DNA from: a virus
Strand: one strand, 5' to 3'
DNA length: 26,706 nt
IMG/VR virus record: IMGVR_UViG_3300035698_000975
Location: 1 to 26,706 of that record
Shown here piece by piece: positions 14,647 to 21,968 of the stretch. The translations under genes were made by a program, and so were the position numbers. Within the stretch, counting starts at the first letter, position 1, and each line of letters begins with the position of its first letter. The notes beneath the pieces were generated by a model. That model was not told the origin of the DNA. It was given only the letters and a program-made list of their open reading frames with translations, and searched no databases.

Positions 14647-15215
14647 TAAAAGCTTCTCCCTACACCTGTTTCAAAACCTGAACTACCGAAGTCATCAGTA
14701 GAAGTGGTACCGAAGTCGTAGTCAGCATAGGCATTAGCAGCCCCTCCTAGGAGCGTACCGAAGGCTTGTAATCTAGAGGCGCTCTGAGCTTGCTGTCCTC
14801 CGAACTGCGACACAGTTCCTTGATTACCGATATTAACAGACTCGGCCACTAGGTTAGTAGCTTCTCTCTCAGAGTTATTGATAAGCGTGAGCGCGTCGTG
14901 CTCGGCAAGGCCTGCGGTGTCTGTGGTGATATCTAAGGCGGAACCTTCGTCAACTACAACGCCATTTGCGGCAAACGCCACACGCTGCTGTGCAATGAGA
15001 AGGGCACCTTCTTTACGCTTTGTCCCCGCAGCGACTAGGCCACGCTTCCTAGCATCCTCTGCATCTAAACGTATACGAGCAGCGTTCTGATCTGCATTAG
15101 CTTTGGCAGCATCTCCAGCAGCCTCAGCCGCATTACCCTGCTGGATAGCCCCCACTGCCGAGACAGCCGCCACGGCAAGGGATACACCTAGCATAATTGT
15201 AGTTGGTTCGCACAT
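14646..15215 (-). CDS. Internal virion protein, T7 gp14-like
   Basis: A 189-residue protein beginning with a hydrophobic segment (MCEPTTIMLGVSLAVAAVSAVGAI) followed by long alanine/glutamine-rich helices (about 25-80) and a motif common to this family (QQRVAFAANGVVVDEGSALD). It is predicted to be ejected first and to sit in the outer membrane, by analogy with T7 gp14 (196 aa). AGGAG is six bases before the ATG, and the gene follows the gp13-like one directly. Family call rests on order, length and pattern. Confidence 0.77.
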   Translation of the reverse strand: MCEPTTIMLGVSLAVAAVSAVGAIQQGNAAEAAGDAAKANADQNAARIRLDAEDARKRGLVAAGTKRKEGALLIAQQRVAFAANGVVVDEGSALDITTDTAGLAEHDALTLINNSEREATNLVAESVNIGNQGTVSQFGGQQAQSASRLQAFGTLLGGAANAYADYDFGTTSTDDFGSSGFETGVGRSF

Positions 15216-15673
15216 TACTTTCTCCTGAATTCAAATTTCCTGAAGAGCATGTTATCAGGACCGTGTGGTGCGGGATCGTGAATGGTGAAGCCAAGCCACT
15301 TCAACCAAACTAGGGTCTTAGTGTTCCTGACATCAATGTAATTAGACAAGCTCTTGTATCTCTTCTTAATCTCACGGGTATACACCCTGTTCATACGAAG
15401 GAATACATGCTTGTTTTCTTCTATCAGATCGGACCCCAAGAGCCAAGGTGTTCCATCTTCCGATAAGAAAGACATTGTGGACACCCCGAAGATACAAACC
15501 ACCTTACCGTCTACAAGCCCCGTAAAGGGCTCCTCAGTAAGCGACACGCCATTGGTGAGGGCACGTAGGGGAGTGCTATGGTTAGCAGCCCACACCTCAT
15601 CCCTGTCCACCTGACGCATGGTTGTGGCTAGTTCCTCTATATGCTCTTGGGTCGTAGGTACTAAACTGTACAT
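15215..15673 (-). CDS. Gp13-like protein with acetyltransferase (GNAT) fold
   Basis: A 152-residue protein of the phage gp13 / DUF2833 type. Visible marks are the start with a helix carrying ELATTMRQVDRDEVWAANH, the strand DGKVVCIFGVSTMSF, GTPWLLGSDLI, and a C-terminal NYIDVRNTKTLVWLKWLGF segment that fits a GNAT fold. In T7 relatives it is needed for virion assembly and no acetylation is proven. It lies between the tail-tube B and gp14-like genes, the T7 order. Start overlaps the previous stop (TAATG), with GGAG upstream. Confidence 0.82.
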   Translation of the reverse strand: MYSLVPTTQEHIEELATTMRQVDRDEVWAANHSTPLRALTNGVSLTEEPFTGLVDGKVVCIFGVSTMSFLSEDGTPWLLGSDLIEENKHVFLRMNRVYTREIKKRYKSLSNYIDVRNTKTLVWLKWLGFTIHDPAPHGPDNMLFRKFEFRRK

Positions 15674-18441
15674 TAGTCTCCGATTTCTGTGTCTGGTGTT
15701 ACAGACAAGATCGTTACTGGGAGGGGGTACTTCTGTCTAGCGACAACAGAGCCTACCTCATCCCAAGCTGGGGGAAAGTGAACCGTCTTAGGCCCTGTGA
15801 ATAGATCAGTAGGTGCGCTAAGTTTCTCATCTTGACGCTGTTTAAGCTCATCCATCTGGGTAAGGGTGTGACCATAGAACAGACCTCTTGAGTCTTTTAG
15901 GTAGAAGGTGGCTTGTGATACCTTCTTCTTCCTATCTATGATCGTACCTTGGGTGGGTATCTCAAGATCCAAGCTCTCGAAATCACATACATAAGGCATC
16001 CCTAAGTGGATACGACTAGCTGCTCTTGCTAGGGTAACGGTACCATCCACGACAGTCATGCCGGAGATGTAGTTACCATCAGCAAGACCAACCAAGGTCT
16101 CCCCTTCAAGATGGTGTAATCCGCCTACAGTGGAGACAGCGCACCTGACATTGCCTCCTTCTACATAAGCGTTGTAAGACGTTCCGTCTATACCTGTCAG
16201 TTCAAAGGTGGTAGAGGTCTTGTTAGCTACCGTGAACTGGCTATAGTTAAGCTGATCAGGCTGGGTTTTACCATCATACACATCTACGTTAGGTACCCAC
16301 TCTATATCTGAAAGGCTGATAACGTCCCCGTCTGATAGTCCATGAGCTACCGAGGTAGTTACAACAACCGGGTTGGCTGACGTAACACCTGATACGGCTA
16401 TGGGGTGATCTAGAGATAGGCCTGAGTCTAAGAAGAAACAGTCCCTGACATCGGTAAACCTACGGGTGTGGTACTTCTCCACAAACCTAACAACGTTACC
16501 GTTTATGTTACGCTTAATCACGAAGTAGGTAGTATCTTCTATAGAAGTGCTGTCTGGATAGATAGAGGTTACACTCTCAAACTTACCATTAGTTTCCCAA
16601 CGAGTCCAAGCTATAACCTGCTGCTCCGGCTGATACGTCATAGCCAGCGCAACACCGTCCTCCCTTACTACCGCTGTAGTGGAGTTGGTCTTCATGTGTG
16701 CCCAGTCTACGATCTTATAGTTATCGAACATGTGATGGGAGAACAGAGAGACTTCCTCCGCTAAGTAGCCATCCCGTGTAAGGTCATACTGAAGCTGCCT
16801 AACAGCCGCCCTGTTACGAGAGACATACAAGGTAGTATTACCAATAGGAATAGGCCGTATATAGGAAGAACCCCAAGCACTCTGTGGCTTCTGCTTAAGA
16901 GTGTTAGCGGCTAGTCCTGTATCTGAGCTATAGTTGATCTTCCACTCGCTACCGGCTGTCAAGATAAGCATGTCATTCACTGGAACAAAATGCCTAATCG
17001 TGTTAACCTCTAGAGAGTTCAGCGTAGCTGTGATAGCATCGCTGGCTTGAAAGGGAGAGTGGACAGAGAAGTTGTTCTGATTACCGGTCCCTGAGTAGTA
17101 CGTAGTATCGGGCTTGTTATCAGACCCTCCGAATACCCTGCGCTGCTCATAGTAGCTTACAGCCCCTGGGTAATTACCGGTCCCTCTAAAGGGATTACGG
17201 GCCTTAGGTGGGGTTACATCTAGATCGGTAGCTAAGTTAAAATCTTGAAAAGATACATCAGTAGTGTCACCGATCCATCCATAGATACCATTGTCATATC
17301 TGTAGACCGAGTACCGGTCTGCCCCTGTTATAGCTGTCCAGGCAAGAGCGTTATCAGTAGAAGAAGCTCCATTAGATATAGACACGAAAGTGAGGTTGGC
17401 GGTTCCCCCTGTAGTTTCAGCAGCATAGCTTGATCCGTCCTCTTCAAAAAGCTCGAAGGTGTTGGTAGCCTTGTTGGCTACTGTGAAGCGTCTATGATTG
17501 ATCTCCGTCATCTCTACGAAGGCTCTTATCTCTATCTCGTCCCCGTCCAGTAGGCTGTGACCCGTAGCTGTTACTACAACAGGGTTAGCAGCAGTAGCTG
17601 ACTGGCAGGTGATATCTGTGCTGTTCAAGGCAGGGATAGACTCCTCGCCCGTATCTGCGTTAATAGCAGTCACCTGATAGATCTCAGCCTCAGATCCCGA
17701 AGTGGTAGCAGAGAGGGTAAGCCCTATAGGGTGATCTTGATCAGGTCGAAAAGAGGGTTCCGTGATAGTCCAAGCATTATGATCTGACCGGGTTAGCTCT
17801 CTAATCGTATAAGAGGGATGCACCATAGTCATAACATCCGCCGACTGCACATGGTTTACCTGAAATAGATCGGCTTCCACATAAGGGGTAGCCAGCTCGT
17901 AAACCTTAGCACTAACTCCAGCGGACCCGTAAGCCGTGTAGCCAGAGGTATCGACATTAGTTCCTATCTCCTGCGTGGTAAGCTCGAAAGTGTGGGTGGT
18001 CTTGTTAGCCACCTTGAACCATCTGCTGTTTACCTCGGTCATACCTACAACACCGGAGATCAGAACCTGATCCCCATCGGAGTAGCCGTGAGAGGTGGCT
18101 GTTACCACCCCTGGGTCAGCAGCAGTAATCCCGCTGATAACCACGTCAGCCTCATTAACGTATGCATCGTTACGGATGAACCTCATATAGAGATTGCCCA
18201 TTTCGATTACATACGCATCAGTGGCTTTAAACTGGAACGGTATAAGTCTGACAGCAGTGGAGTGGGTCTTGACAGGGCCGATGAACTGAAGGCCAGCTCT
18301 ATTCTCTGCTCCGCCATACTGCACTATATTGAAGTTGAGAGCCGTCTTGAGGGCCACCTTATAGGCAGCCGTGTCAGTTCTCCCGTATAGATCAGGAGCA
18401 ATCTCTCCCTTACCGAAGGAGGGCTGTAGCAATGCTGTCAT
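15673..18441 (-). CDS. Tail tubular protein B (T7 gp12-like nozzle) with inserted beta domains
   Basis: A 922-residue tail nozzle protein. The N terminus (LLQPSFGKGEIAPDLYGRTD) and the region YYEQRRVFGGS near residue 430 are hallmarks of the family. It is longer than T7 gp12 (794 aa) because of three FCCH-like beta modules (about 101-178, 276-352, 681-767) and fibronectin-III-like stretches near 232-280 and 353-410. I start it at ATG 18441: GGGGGAG lies just upstream and the gene then begins one base after the previous stop. The ATG at 18516 would add 25 residues that overlap the gp11-like gene and do not look like the family. It forms the outlet of the short tail. Confidence 0.87.
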   Translation of the reverse strand: MTALLQPSFGKGEIAPDLYGRTDTAAYKVALKTALNFNIVQYGGAENRAGLQFIGPVKTHSTAVRLIPFQFKATDAYVIEMGNLYMRFIRNDAYVNEADVVISGITAADPGVVTATSHGYSDGDQVLISGVVGMTEVNSRWFKVANKTTHTFELTTQEIGTNVDTSGYTAYGSAGVSAKVYELATPYVEADLFQVNHVQSADVMTMVHPSYTIRELTRSDHNAWTITEPSFRPDQDHPIGLTLSATTSGSEAEIYQVTAINADTGEESIPALNSTDITCQSATAANPVVVTATGHSLLDGDEIEIRAFVEMTEINHRRFTVANKATNTFELFEEDGSSYAAETTGGTANLTFVSISNGASSTDNALAWTAITGADRYSVYRYDNGIYGWIGDTTDVSFQDFNLATDLDVTPPKARNPFRGTGNYPGAVSYYEQRRVFGGSDNKPDTTYYSGTGNQNNFSVHSPFQASDAITATLNSLEVNTIRHFVPVNDMLILTAGSEWKINYSSDTGLAANTLKQKPQSAWGSSYIRPIPIGNTTLYVSRNRAAVRQLQYDLTRDGYLAEEVSLFSHHMFDNYKIVDWAHMKTNSTTAVVREDGVALAMTYQPEQQVIAWTRWETNGKFESVTSIYPDSTSIEDTTYFVIKRNINGNVVRFVEKYHTRRFTDVRDCFFLDSGLSLDHPIAVSGVTSANPVVVTTSVAHGLSDGDVISLSDIEWVPNVDVYDGKTQPDQLNYSQFTVANKTSTTFELTGIDGTSYNAYVEGGNVRCAVSTVGGLHHLEGETLVGLADGNYISGMTVVDGTVTLARAASRIHLGMPYVCDFESLDLEIPTQGTIIDRKKKVSQATFYLKDSRGLFYGHTLTQMDELKQRQDEKLSAPTDLFTGPKTVHFPPAWDEVGSVVARQKYPLPVTILSVTPDTEIGD
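16141..18141 (-). repeat. Three FCCH-like protein repeats inside tail tubular protein B
   Basis: Homologous segments are coded at about 17908-18141, 17386-17616 and 16141-16401. Each has ANPVVVT, then a H-x-L/Y-x-DGD-x-x-x-I core, then FTVANK-x-x-x-TFEL, and ends in a G-T/S-x-Y turn. The third carries an extra loop (WVPNVDVYDGK). The pattern is that of the beta domain called E1_FCCH in phage tail proteins. Copies have diverged in DNA, so they are protein repeats and not recent DNA duplications. Confidence 0.75.
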
Positions 18442-18442
18442 A

Positions 18443-19057
18443 TTATCTCCCCCTGATCCATTCAGCATCCCTAGGCGGCGCTCCCACACGCTCGTTAGCG
18501 TCATGGGCAGGAGCAATTCTCATAAGGTTGCTGTAGTAATTAAGCATATCCGCCTTAAGGTCCTTCTTCCCTGTCATGGTAAAGGCCATGTTAGCAGCCA
18601 GTAGGGCTGAAACGGTCTCGATAAAATGATAGGAGAATAGAGAGGTAGCTATAAGGTCGAACGTGTACACTAGGATAGCATCTTCCATGTTGGTAAGGAT
18701 AGTGTTAGTGCTGCCGTCTTCAGACGTTTCCTTCTCAAAAGGAACAGCATCTGCATCCTTACCAGCAGGGTTGACGATATACCTAGCACTCACACAGTCG
18801 CTAGGATATTGATAGCGGTAAGCCCACTCGTAGGCTACCGGGTCTCCTGTAGGCACCTCCTCAATAAGAGCGAGAGCCTGCCTCTTACGGGCAAAGCTCC
18901 AGTCAAACCCTTCTAGGGCCTGCACTCTAGAGAAGTCGTACCACAACTTAGCTTGGCGAGCAGCAGTACTAGCTTCATCGAAAGACTCGATGCTATCTCT
19001 GGCACCGATATTGCCTAGCGCAAAGTTGGCAATTGTTACTTTACTGATACTCGCCAT
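18443..19057 (-). CDS. Tail tubular protein A (T7 gp11-like adaptor)
   Basis: A 204-residue neck protein that sits between portal and nozzle. The N terminus (ANFALGNIGARDSIESFDE) and the following W-Y-x-x-R...FDWSFARKR pattern are typical of gp11 / P22 gp4-like head-completion proteins, as is the later YQYPSDC. Length matches T7 gp11 (196 aa). It precedes the gp12-like gene by a one-base gap, so the two are made together. AGGGA lies upstream of the start. Confidence 0.87.
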   Translation of the reverse strand: MASISKVTIANFALGNIGARDSIESFDEASTAARQAKLWYDFSRVQALEGFDWSFARKRQALALIEEVPTGDPVAYEWAYRYQYPSDCVSARYIVNPAGKDADAVPFEKETSEDGSTNTILTNMEDAILVYTFDLIATSLFSYHFIETVSALLAANMAFTMTGKKDLKADMLNYYSNLMRIAPAHDANERVGAPPRDAEWIRGR

Positions 19058-19060
19058 TGG

Positions 19061-19462
19061 TTATCCCTTTTCTTCGATATGTTTCAGAACATCGTTCTGG
19101 GTTACTCGTCCGTCTTTACCCGTTCCGATTACCGCAGCGGGATCAATACCTGCATTCTTGATAAGCTGTGCAGCATTGGATGTGATGATGGAGACAGATA
19201 CCTCATCAACACGCTCGTTAGCAATGTCATTCATTTCTCTAGCAGCGTCGAAAGACCTGAGAGTAATCGAAGGTACTGGATCGATATCCTCTACTTCAGC
19301 CTTGTACAAGAGATCTGCCTCCTCGTCTCTAGACACGATAACCGCATCTTTGGGGAGGGCGCTTAAGTACTCGTCTGGTACGTATACCGGGGTCTGATGG
19401 TTGGGGCTTTTCCGGATACGATACCCTACGAATAGGTTCTTCATTAGTATAACTTGTGCCAT
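19061..19462 (-). CDS. Head-tail region protein with C-terminal peripheral-subunit-binding (E3-binding-like) domain
   Basis: A 133-residue protein. Its first ~45 residues (GYRIRKSPNHQTPVYVPDEYL...) resemble small head-region proteins of phages. The C-terminal 38 residues (about 94-131: SNAAQLIKNAGIDP, then VIGTGKDGRVTQNDV) fit the peripheral subunit-binding domain of 2-oxo-acid dehydrogenase E2 chains, including the G-T-G-x-D-G-R-V/I-T-x-x-D-V core. No lipoyl or catalytic domain is present. It lies between the capsid/cement genes and the neck gene, so a structural or docking role in the virion is most likely. GGAG lies six bases before the ATG, after a hairpin. Confidence 0.75.
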   Translation of the reverse strand: MAQVILMKNLFVGYRIRKSPNHQTPVYVPDEYLSALPKDAVIVSRDEEADLLYKAEVEDIDPVPSITLRSFDAAREMNDIANERVDEVSVSIITSNAAQLIKNAGIDPAAVIGTGKDGRVTQNDVLKHIEEKG

Positions 19463-19475
19463 TGTATCTCCAAAG

Positions 19476-19501
19476 AAGGGGGAACCGTTAAGCTCCCCCT
19501 T
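19476..19501 (-). terminator. Hairpin terminator after the capsid genes
   Basis: An 8-bp perfect stem (AAGGGGGA with TCCCCCTT, 10-base loop) lies on the - strand between the cement protein and the E3-binding-like protein, followed by CTTTGG, a poor T tract. The place matches T7, where a terminator lies just after the capsid gene and lowers expression of the tail genes. Leaky termination is likely. Confidence 0.6.
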
Positions 19502-19517
19502 GCAATGTTTAACTTAC

Positions 19518-19994
19518 TTAGTTAGCAGCGTCTGCGAAGGACTTGAGCGACGTGGGCGGATCAAGCGTGAGATACGCATTGATAGCACCAGCAGTCGTGG
19601 TAGTCGTGGCAGTAACCGCCTGAACAGCGAGGTAACGTTCATAGAGCGCACCCTCACCCGGAAGGGCGATAACAAGCGGATATCCGCCTGCCTTAAGCTG
19701 CGCATCATTGGCGTCCGTACCGTCCGTAACGTAAGCTTGGGAAGCTGCATGAACGGTAGCTGAGCCATCCGTTGCAACTGTGGACGTTGCGTCCGATACG
19801 AGCTGGAACTTCAGCGTACCGGCATTGCCACCAGTGATGATCTCGGTATCGACATTGATAACGAGGTAGATCTGGGCATGTACCAAATCGCTGACAACAG
19901 AGCTATCGATGATATCTCCGATGTTGGCCGTACCAGCCGTAGCAGCGACCGAGACAGCATCAGCGAATTCAGTACGTTCGTCGAGAATAGCCAT
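19518..19994 (-). CDS. Capsid cement/decoration protein, Bbp16-like
   Basis: A 158-residue, strand-rich, Ala/Thr-rich protein with no cysteine. It matches the pattern of Bordetella phage BPP-1 Bbp16 family cement proteins: an N terminus MAILDERTEFADA followed by VSVAATAGTANIGDIID, a middle (LKFQLVSDAT), and GEGALYERYLAVQ near the end. Such proteins stabilise the capsid lattice. It directly follows the major capsid gene by 15 bases and has its own AAGGA. The family call rests on pattern plus position. Confidence 0.77.
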   Translation of the reverse strand: MAILDERTEFADAVSVAATAGTANIGDIIDSSVVSDLVHAQIYLVINVDTEIITGGNAGTLKFQLVSDATSTVATDGSATVHAASQAYVTDGTDANDAQLKAGGYPLVIALPGEGALYERYLAVQAVTATTTTTAGAINAYLTLDPPTSLKSFADAAN

Positions 19995-20009
19995 TATATA
20001 TTCCTTCTA

Positions 20010-21011
20010 TTAGGCAACAGCGGTTTCGGAAGTAGCAAGCGCATCTACTCTCCGGATCGGCACACCCTGGAAGGACGTAACCATTTTACCACCAACGTTC
20101 TCCATCTCAAGAGTCGAGGACTGCGTGGCGTAAGGAACCTGTCTACGGAGACCGGTACGCATACCTCGGCTCATATAGAAGGCAGGCCGGCCAGCACCGA
20201 GGTTCGGAACCAGATCCATAGCACGGAACATCAGATCCGGCAGATCGGGGCCAGTCGCGGCATCTTTGACGATAGCCGAGATATCGATGTTAGCAATACG
20301 CACAACATAGCGCCAATCACGAAGCGACAGGCCAGCATCCCAGCGATAGTGCGTACGATACGCGACCATCCGACCGGAGTTGGAACCATCAGAGGCATCC
20401 TCAATGACCGTCTCGCCCATGTCTTTAACAGACAGGCCAGCAGTCGATCCCTTGGGGACAATACCGTGAATCGTGTTCGGACCCCAGACAACCATCCAGA
20501 TAGACTGGAGATTGGAGGAGTCGCCTTCGTTGATAATGTTATCAGCGTTCTCAGCCGACAGCGAGTTGAAACGCGGAGCGAGACCCGTGAAGGCTTCCGG
20601 TTCCGTGGCTTCATTACCGTAGAACAGAGTGTCCGCAACTTCCTGGTTCATGCCCTCGATGTGAGCGCGATCTTCCTGAAGTCGGAAAGCTCCGGTGTTG
20701 CCGTTAAGATCGGCCAGTGCCTTATCGACTTCCGAGAATGCTTCGAGCATACCCGTGTTGTCGGTAACAGTCGCGCTGGTCGACTTGTTGGGCTGGACAC
20801 CGCCGTACAGCTTACGCCATGTCGGGGCGGGGATACCAGTACGCATGGTAGTGCGATGACCCGTAGGAAGATTACCTTCCATCCAAGTCATGTCATCGAG
20901 TATCTCATTCGTCTCGTTGAGAATCTCTACAACAGTAGCAATCTTGCCGTCCGGGTCGGTTACTTTCGCCAGGTCGAGCAAGGTAGTGTTTTTAACGCCT
21001 AGAACAGCCAT
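20010..21011 (-). CDS. Major capsid protein, HK97 fold, BPP-1 (Bbp17) type
   Basis: A 333-residue protein whose start (NTTLLDLAKVTDPDGKIATV) and the segment WMEGNLPTGHRTTMRTGIP are typical of BPP-1-like major capsid proteins, not of the T7 gp10 group. The later part (ADTLFYGNEATEPEAFTGL, and a GIPIRRVD-like end QGVPIRRVDAL) supports this. About 415 copies would form a T=7 head. It follows the scaffold gene by ten bases; AGGAG precedes the start. The GC-rich, more even codon use relative to small early genes suits high expression. Confidence 0.92.
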   Translation of the reverse strand: MAVLGVKNTTLLDLAKVTDPDGKIATVVEILNETNEILDDMTWMEGNLPTGHRTTMRTGIPAPTWRKLYGGVQPNKSTSATVTDNTGMLEAFSEVDKALADLNGNTGAFRLQEDRAHIEGMNQEVADTLFYGNEATEPEAFTGLAPRFNSLSAENADNIINEGDSSNLQSIWMVVWGPNTIHGIVPKGSTAGLSVKDMGETVIEDASDGSNSGRMVAYRTHYRWDAGLSLRDWRYVVRIANIDISAIVKDAATGPDLPDLMFRAMDLVPNLGAGRPAFYMSRGMRTGLRRQVPYATQSSTLEMENVGGKMVTSFQGVPIRRVDALATSETAVA

Positions 21012-21021
21012 TAATTAGCTC

Positions 21022-21645
21022 CTATTTCATATCAGGGTAAAGGACGGATTCAGCAGTCTTGGGTACGTCACCGGTTTCTTTGCCAAAGACCATCGTATCG
21101 TCACCCACTGCATTGCCGACTTTCGCCATCATGCGTAAGAACTCTACGTTGTTACCAATACCAGTCTGATCTAGTACGTCCTTAAGTTTTTGATTACCAA
21201 AGACATCAATGGCCTTGCGGGCATCACCGAGATTAGCTTGGAAGTTTGATCCTCCAATCTCTTTGTCTTGGGTCGCTTCTTCTTTCCACACTTTAAGGTG
21301 GTTGATCCACGCTTCCGTCTGAGCTTCACCAGCCGCTTTAAGCTTGGTAGCATACATGTCAAGGAACTTCTGGGCTACCTCCTTAGGCACCTCAGCGTCC
21401 TTAGCAATCTCAGTGAATTCTCCGAGAGCAGCCTCATCGAGGGCCTCGAATCCTTCAGGAACCTTAAAGTCGTAGGTGTCGGACTTCTCGGAGCTTTCGT
21501 CGGCTTTCTTCTCGCCGTCCGCCTTGCCCTCCGGCTCTTCACCTTTGCCTTCGGCTTCCTTAGCCTCAGCATCTTCATTGATTAGAGAGGCTTCTGCCTT
21601 CTCTTCTACAATCTCTTCTTTAACTTCTTCGACTTCATCAGCCAT
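21022..21645 (-). CDS. Scaffold protein
   Basis: A 207-residue protein placed directly upstream of the capsid gene. The first ~55 residues are almost all E, K, D and A (VEEVKEEIVEEKAEA ... EEPEGKADGEKKADE), a disordered acidic region. The rest is helical (YATKLKAAGEAQTEAWINHL, ARKAIDVFGNQKLKDVL). This charge pattern, place and size are usual for phage scaffolds, which guide head assembly and then leave. No protease motif was seen. Its start overlaps the previous gene's end region by 8 bases. Confidence 0.82.
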   Translation of the reverse strand: MADEVEEVKEEIVEEKAEASLINEDAEAKEAEGKGEEPEGKADGEKKADESSEKSDTYDFKVPEGFEALDEAALGEFTEIAKDAEVPKEVAQKFLDMYATKLKAAGEAQTEAWINHLKVWKEEATQDKEIGGSNFQANLGDARKAIDVFGNQKLKDVLDQTGIGNNVEFLRMMAKVGNAVGDDTMVFGKETGDVPKTAESVLYPDMK

Positions 21646-21964
21646 TTTTGTTTCTATACTTTCTTTCGATATACTCTTCTCGCATCCTAGAGTAAGCGTT
21701 TGGGGCTACTTCCTCTAGATCCTCGATAATCGTAACACCAACAGCACGTTTGCCATCCCTATACAGTGAATGTTCTGAGGGTAAGAACCCTGCATCGTAT
21801 ATACTGCATAGGGTGAGGATGTCCCAGAAGACTGCTCTACCTTCGTAGGTGTCAAGCACTGCCTTCCAGTTGACTTCCCTCTGCTCTTCATCAAGCTCTC
21901 GTTTGCTTACGAGGCGCTTAACCGTGTCGGGGTTACTTGTGTCATAGCTCTGATTCTTAGACAT
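21638..21964 (-). CDS. Bbp19-like small head protein
   Basis: A 108-residue protein with the Bbp19-like phage domain pattern: a middle 'VLDTYEGRAVFWDILTLC' followed by 'YDAGFLPSEHSLYRDGKRAVG' and a helical end with tyrosine/arginine (YSRMREEYIERKYRN). It sits between portal and scaffold, as in BPP-1-type phages. The role is not known; it is probably a minor head or assembly factor. It starts four bases after the portal stop and overlaps the scaffold start by 8 bases. Confidence 0.78.
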   Translation of the reverse strand: MSKNQSYDTSNPDTVKRLVSKRELDEEQREVNWKAVLDTYEGRAVFWDILTLCSIYDAGFLPSEHSLYRDGKRAVGVTIIEDLEEVAPNAYSRMREEYIERKYRNKNG

Positions 21965-21968
21965 CTAT

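Noticed and set aside
18441-18516. Longer start for the tail nozzle protein at 18516
   Set aside because: Adds 25 residues overlapping the gp11-like gene, while 18441 has GGGGGAG upstream and the family's typical N terminus.
19878-21002. Long open frame (374 codons) on the + strand opposite the capsid and cement genes
   Set aside because: It lies antisense to two well-recognised structural genes, has no ribosome binding site pattern and its protein is unlike any family; third-position bias on the - strand explains it.
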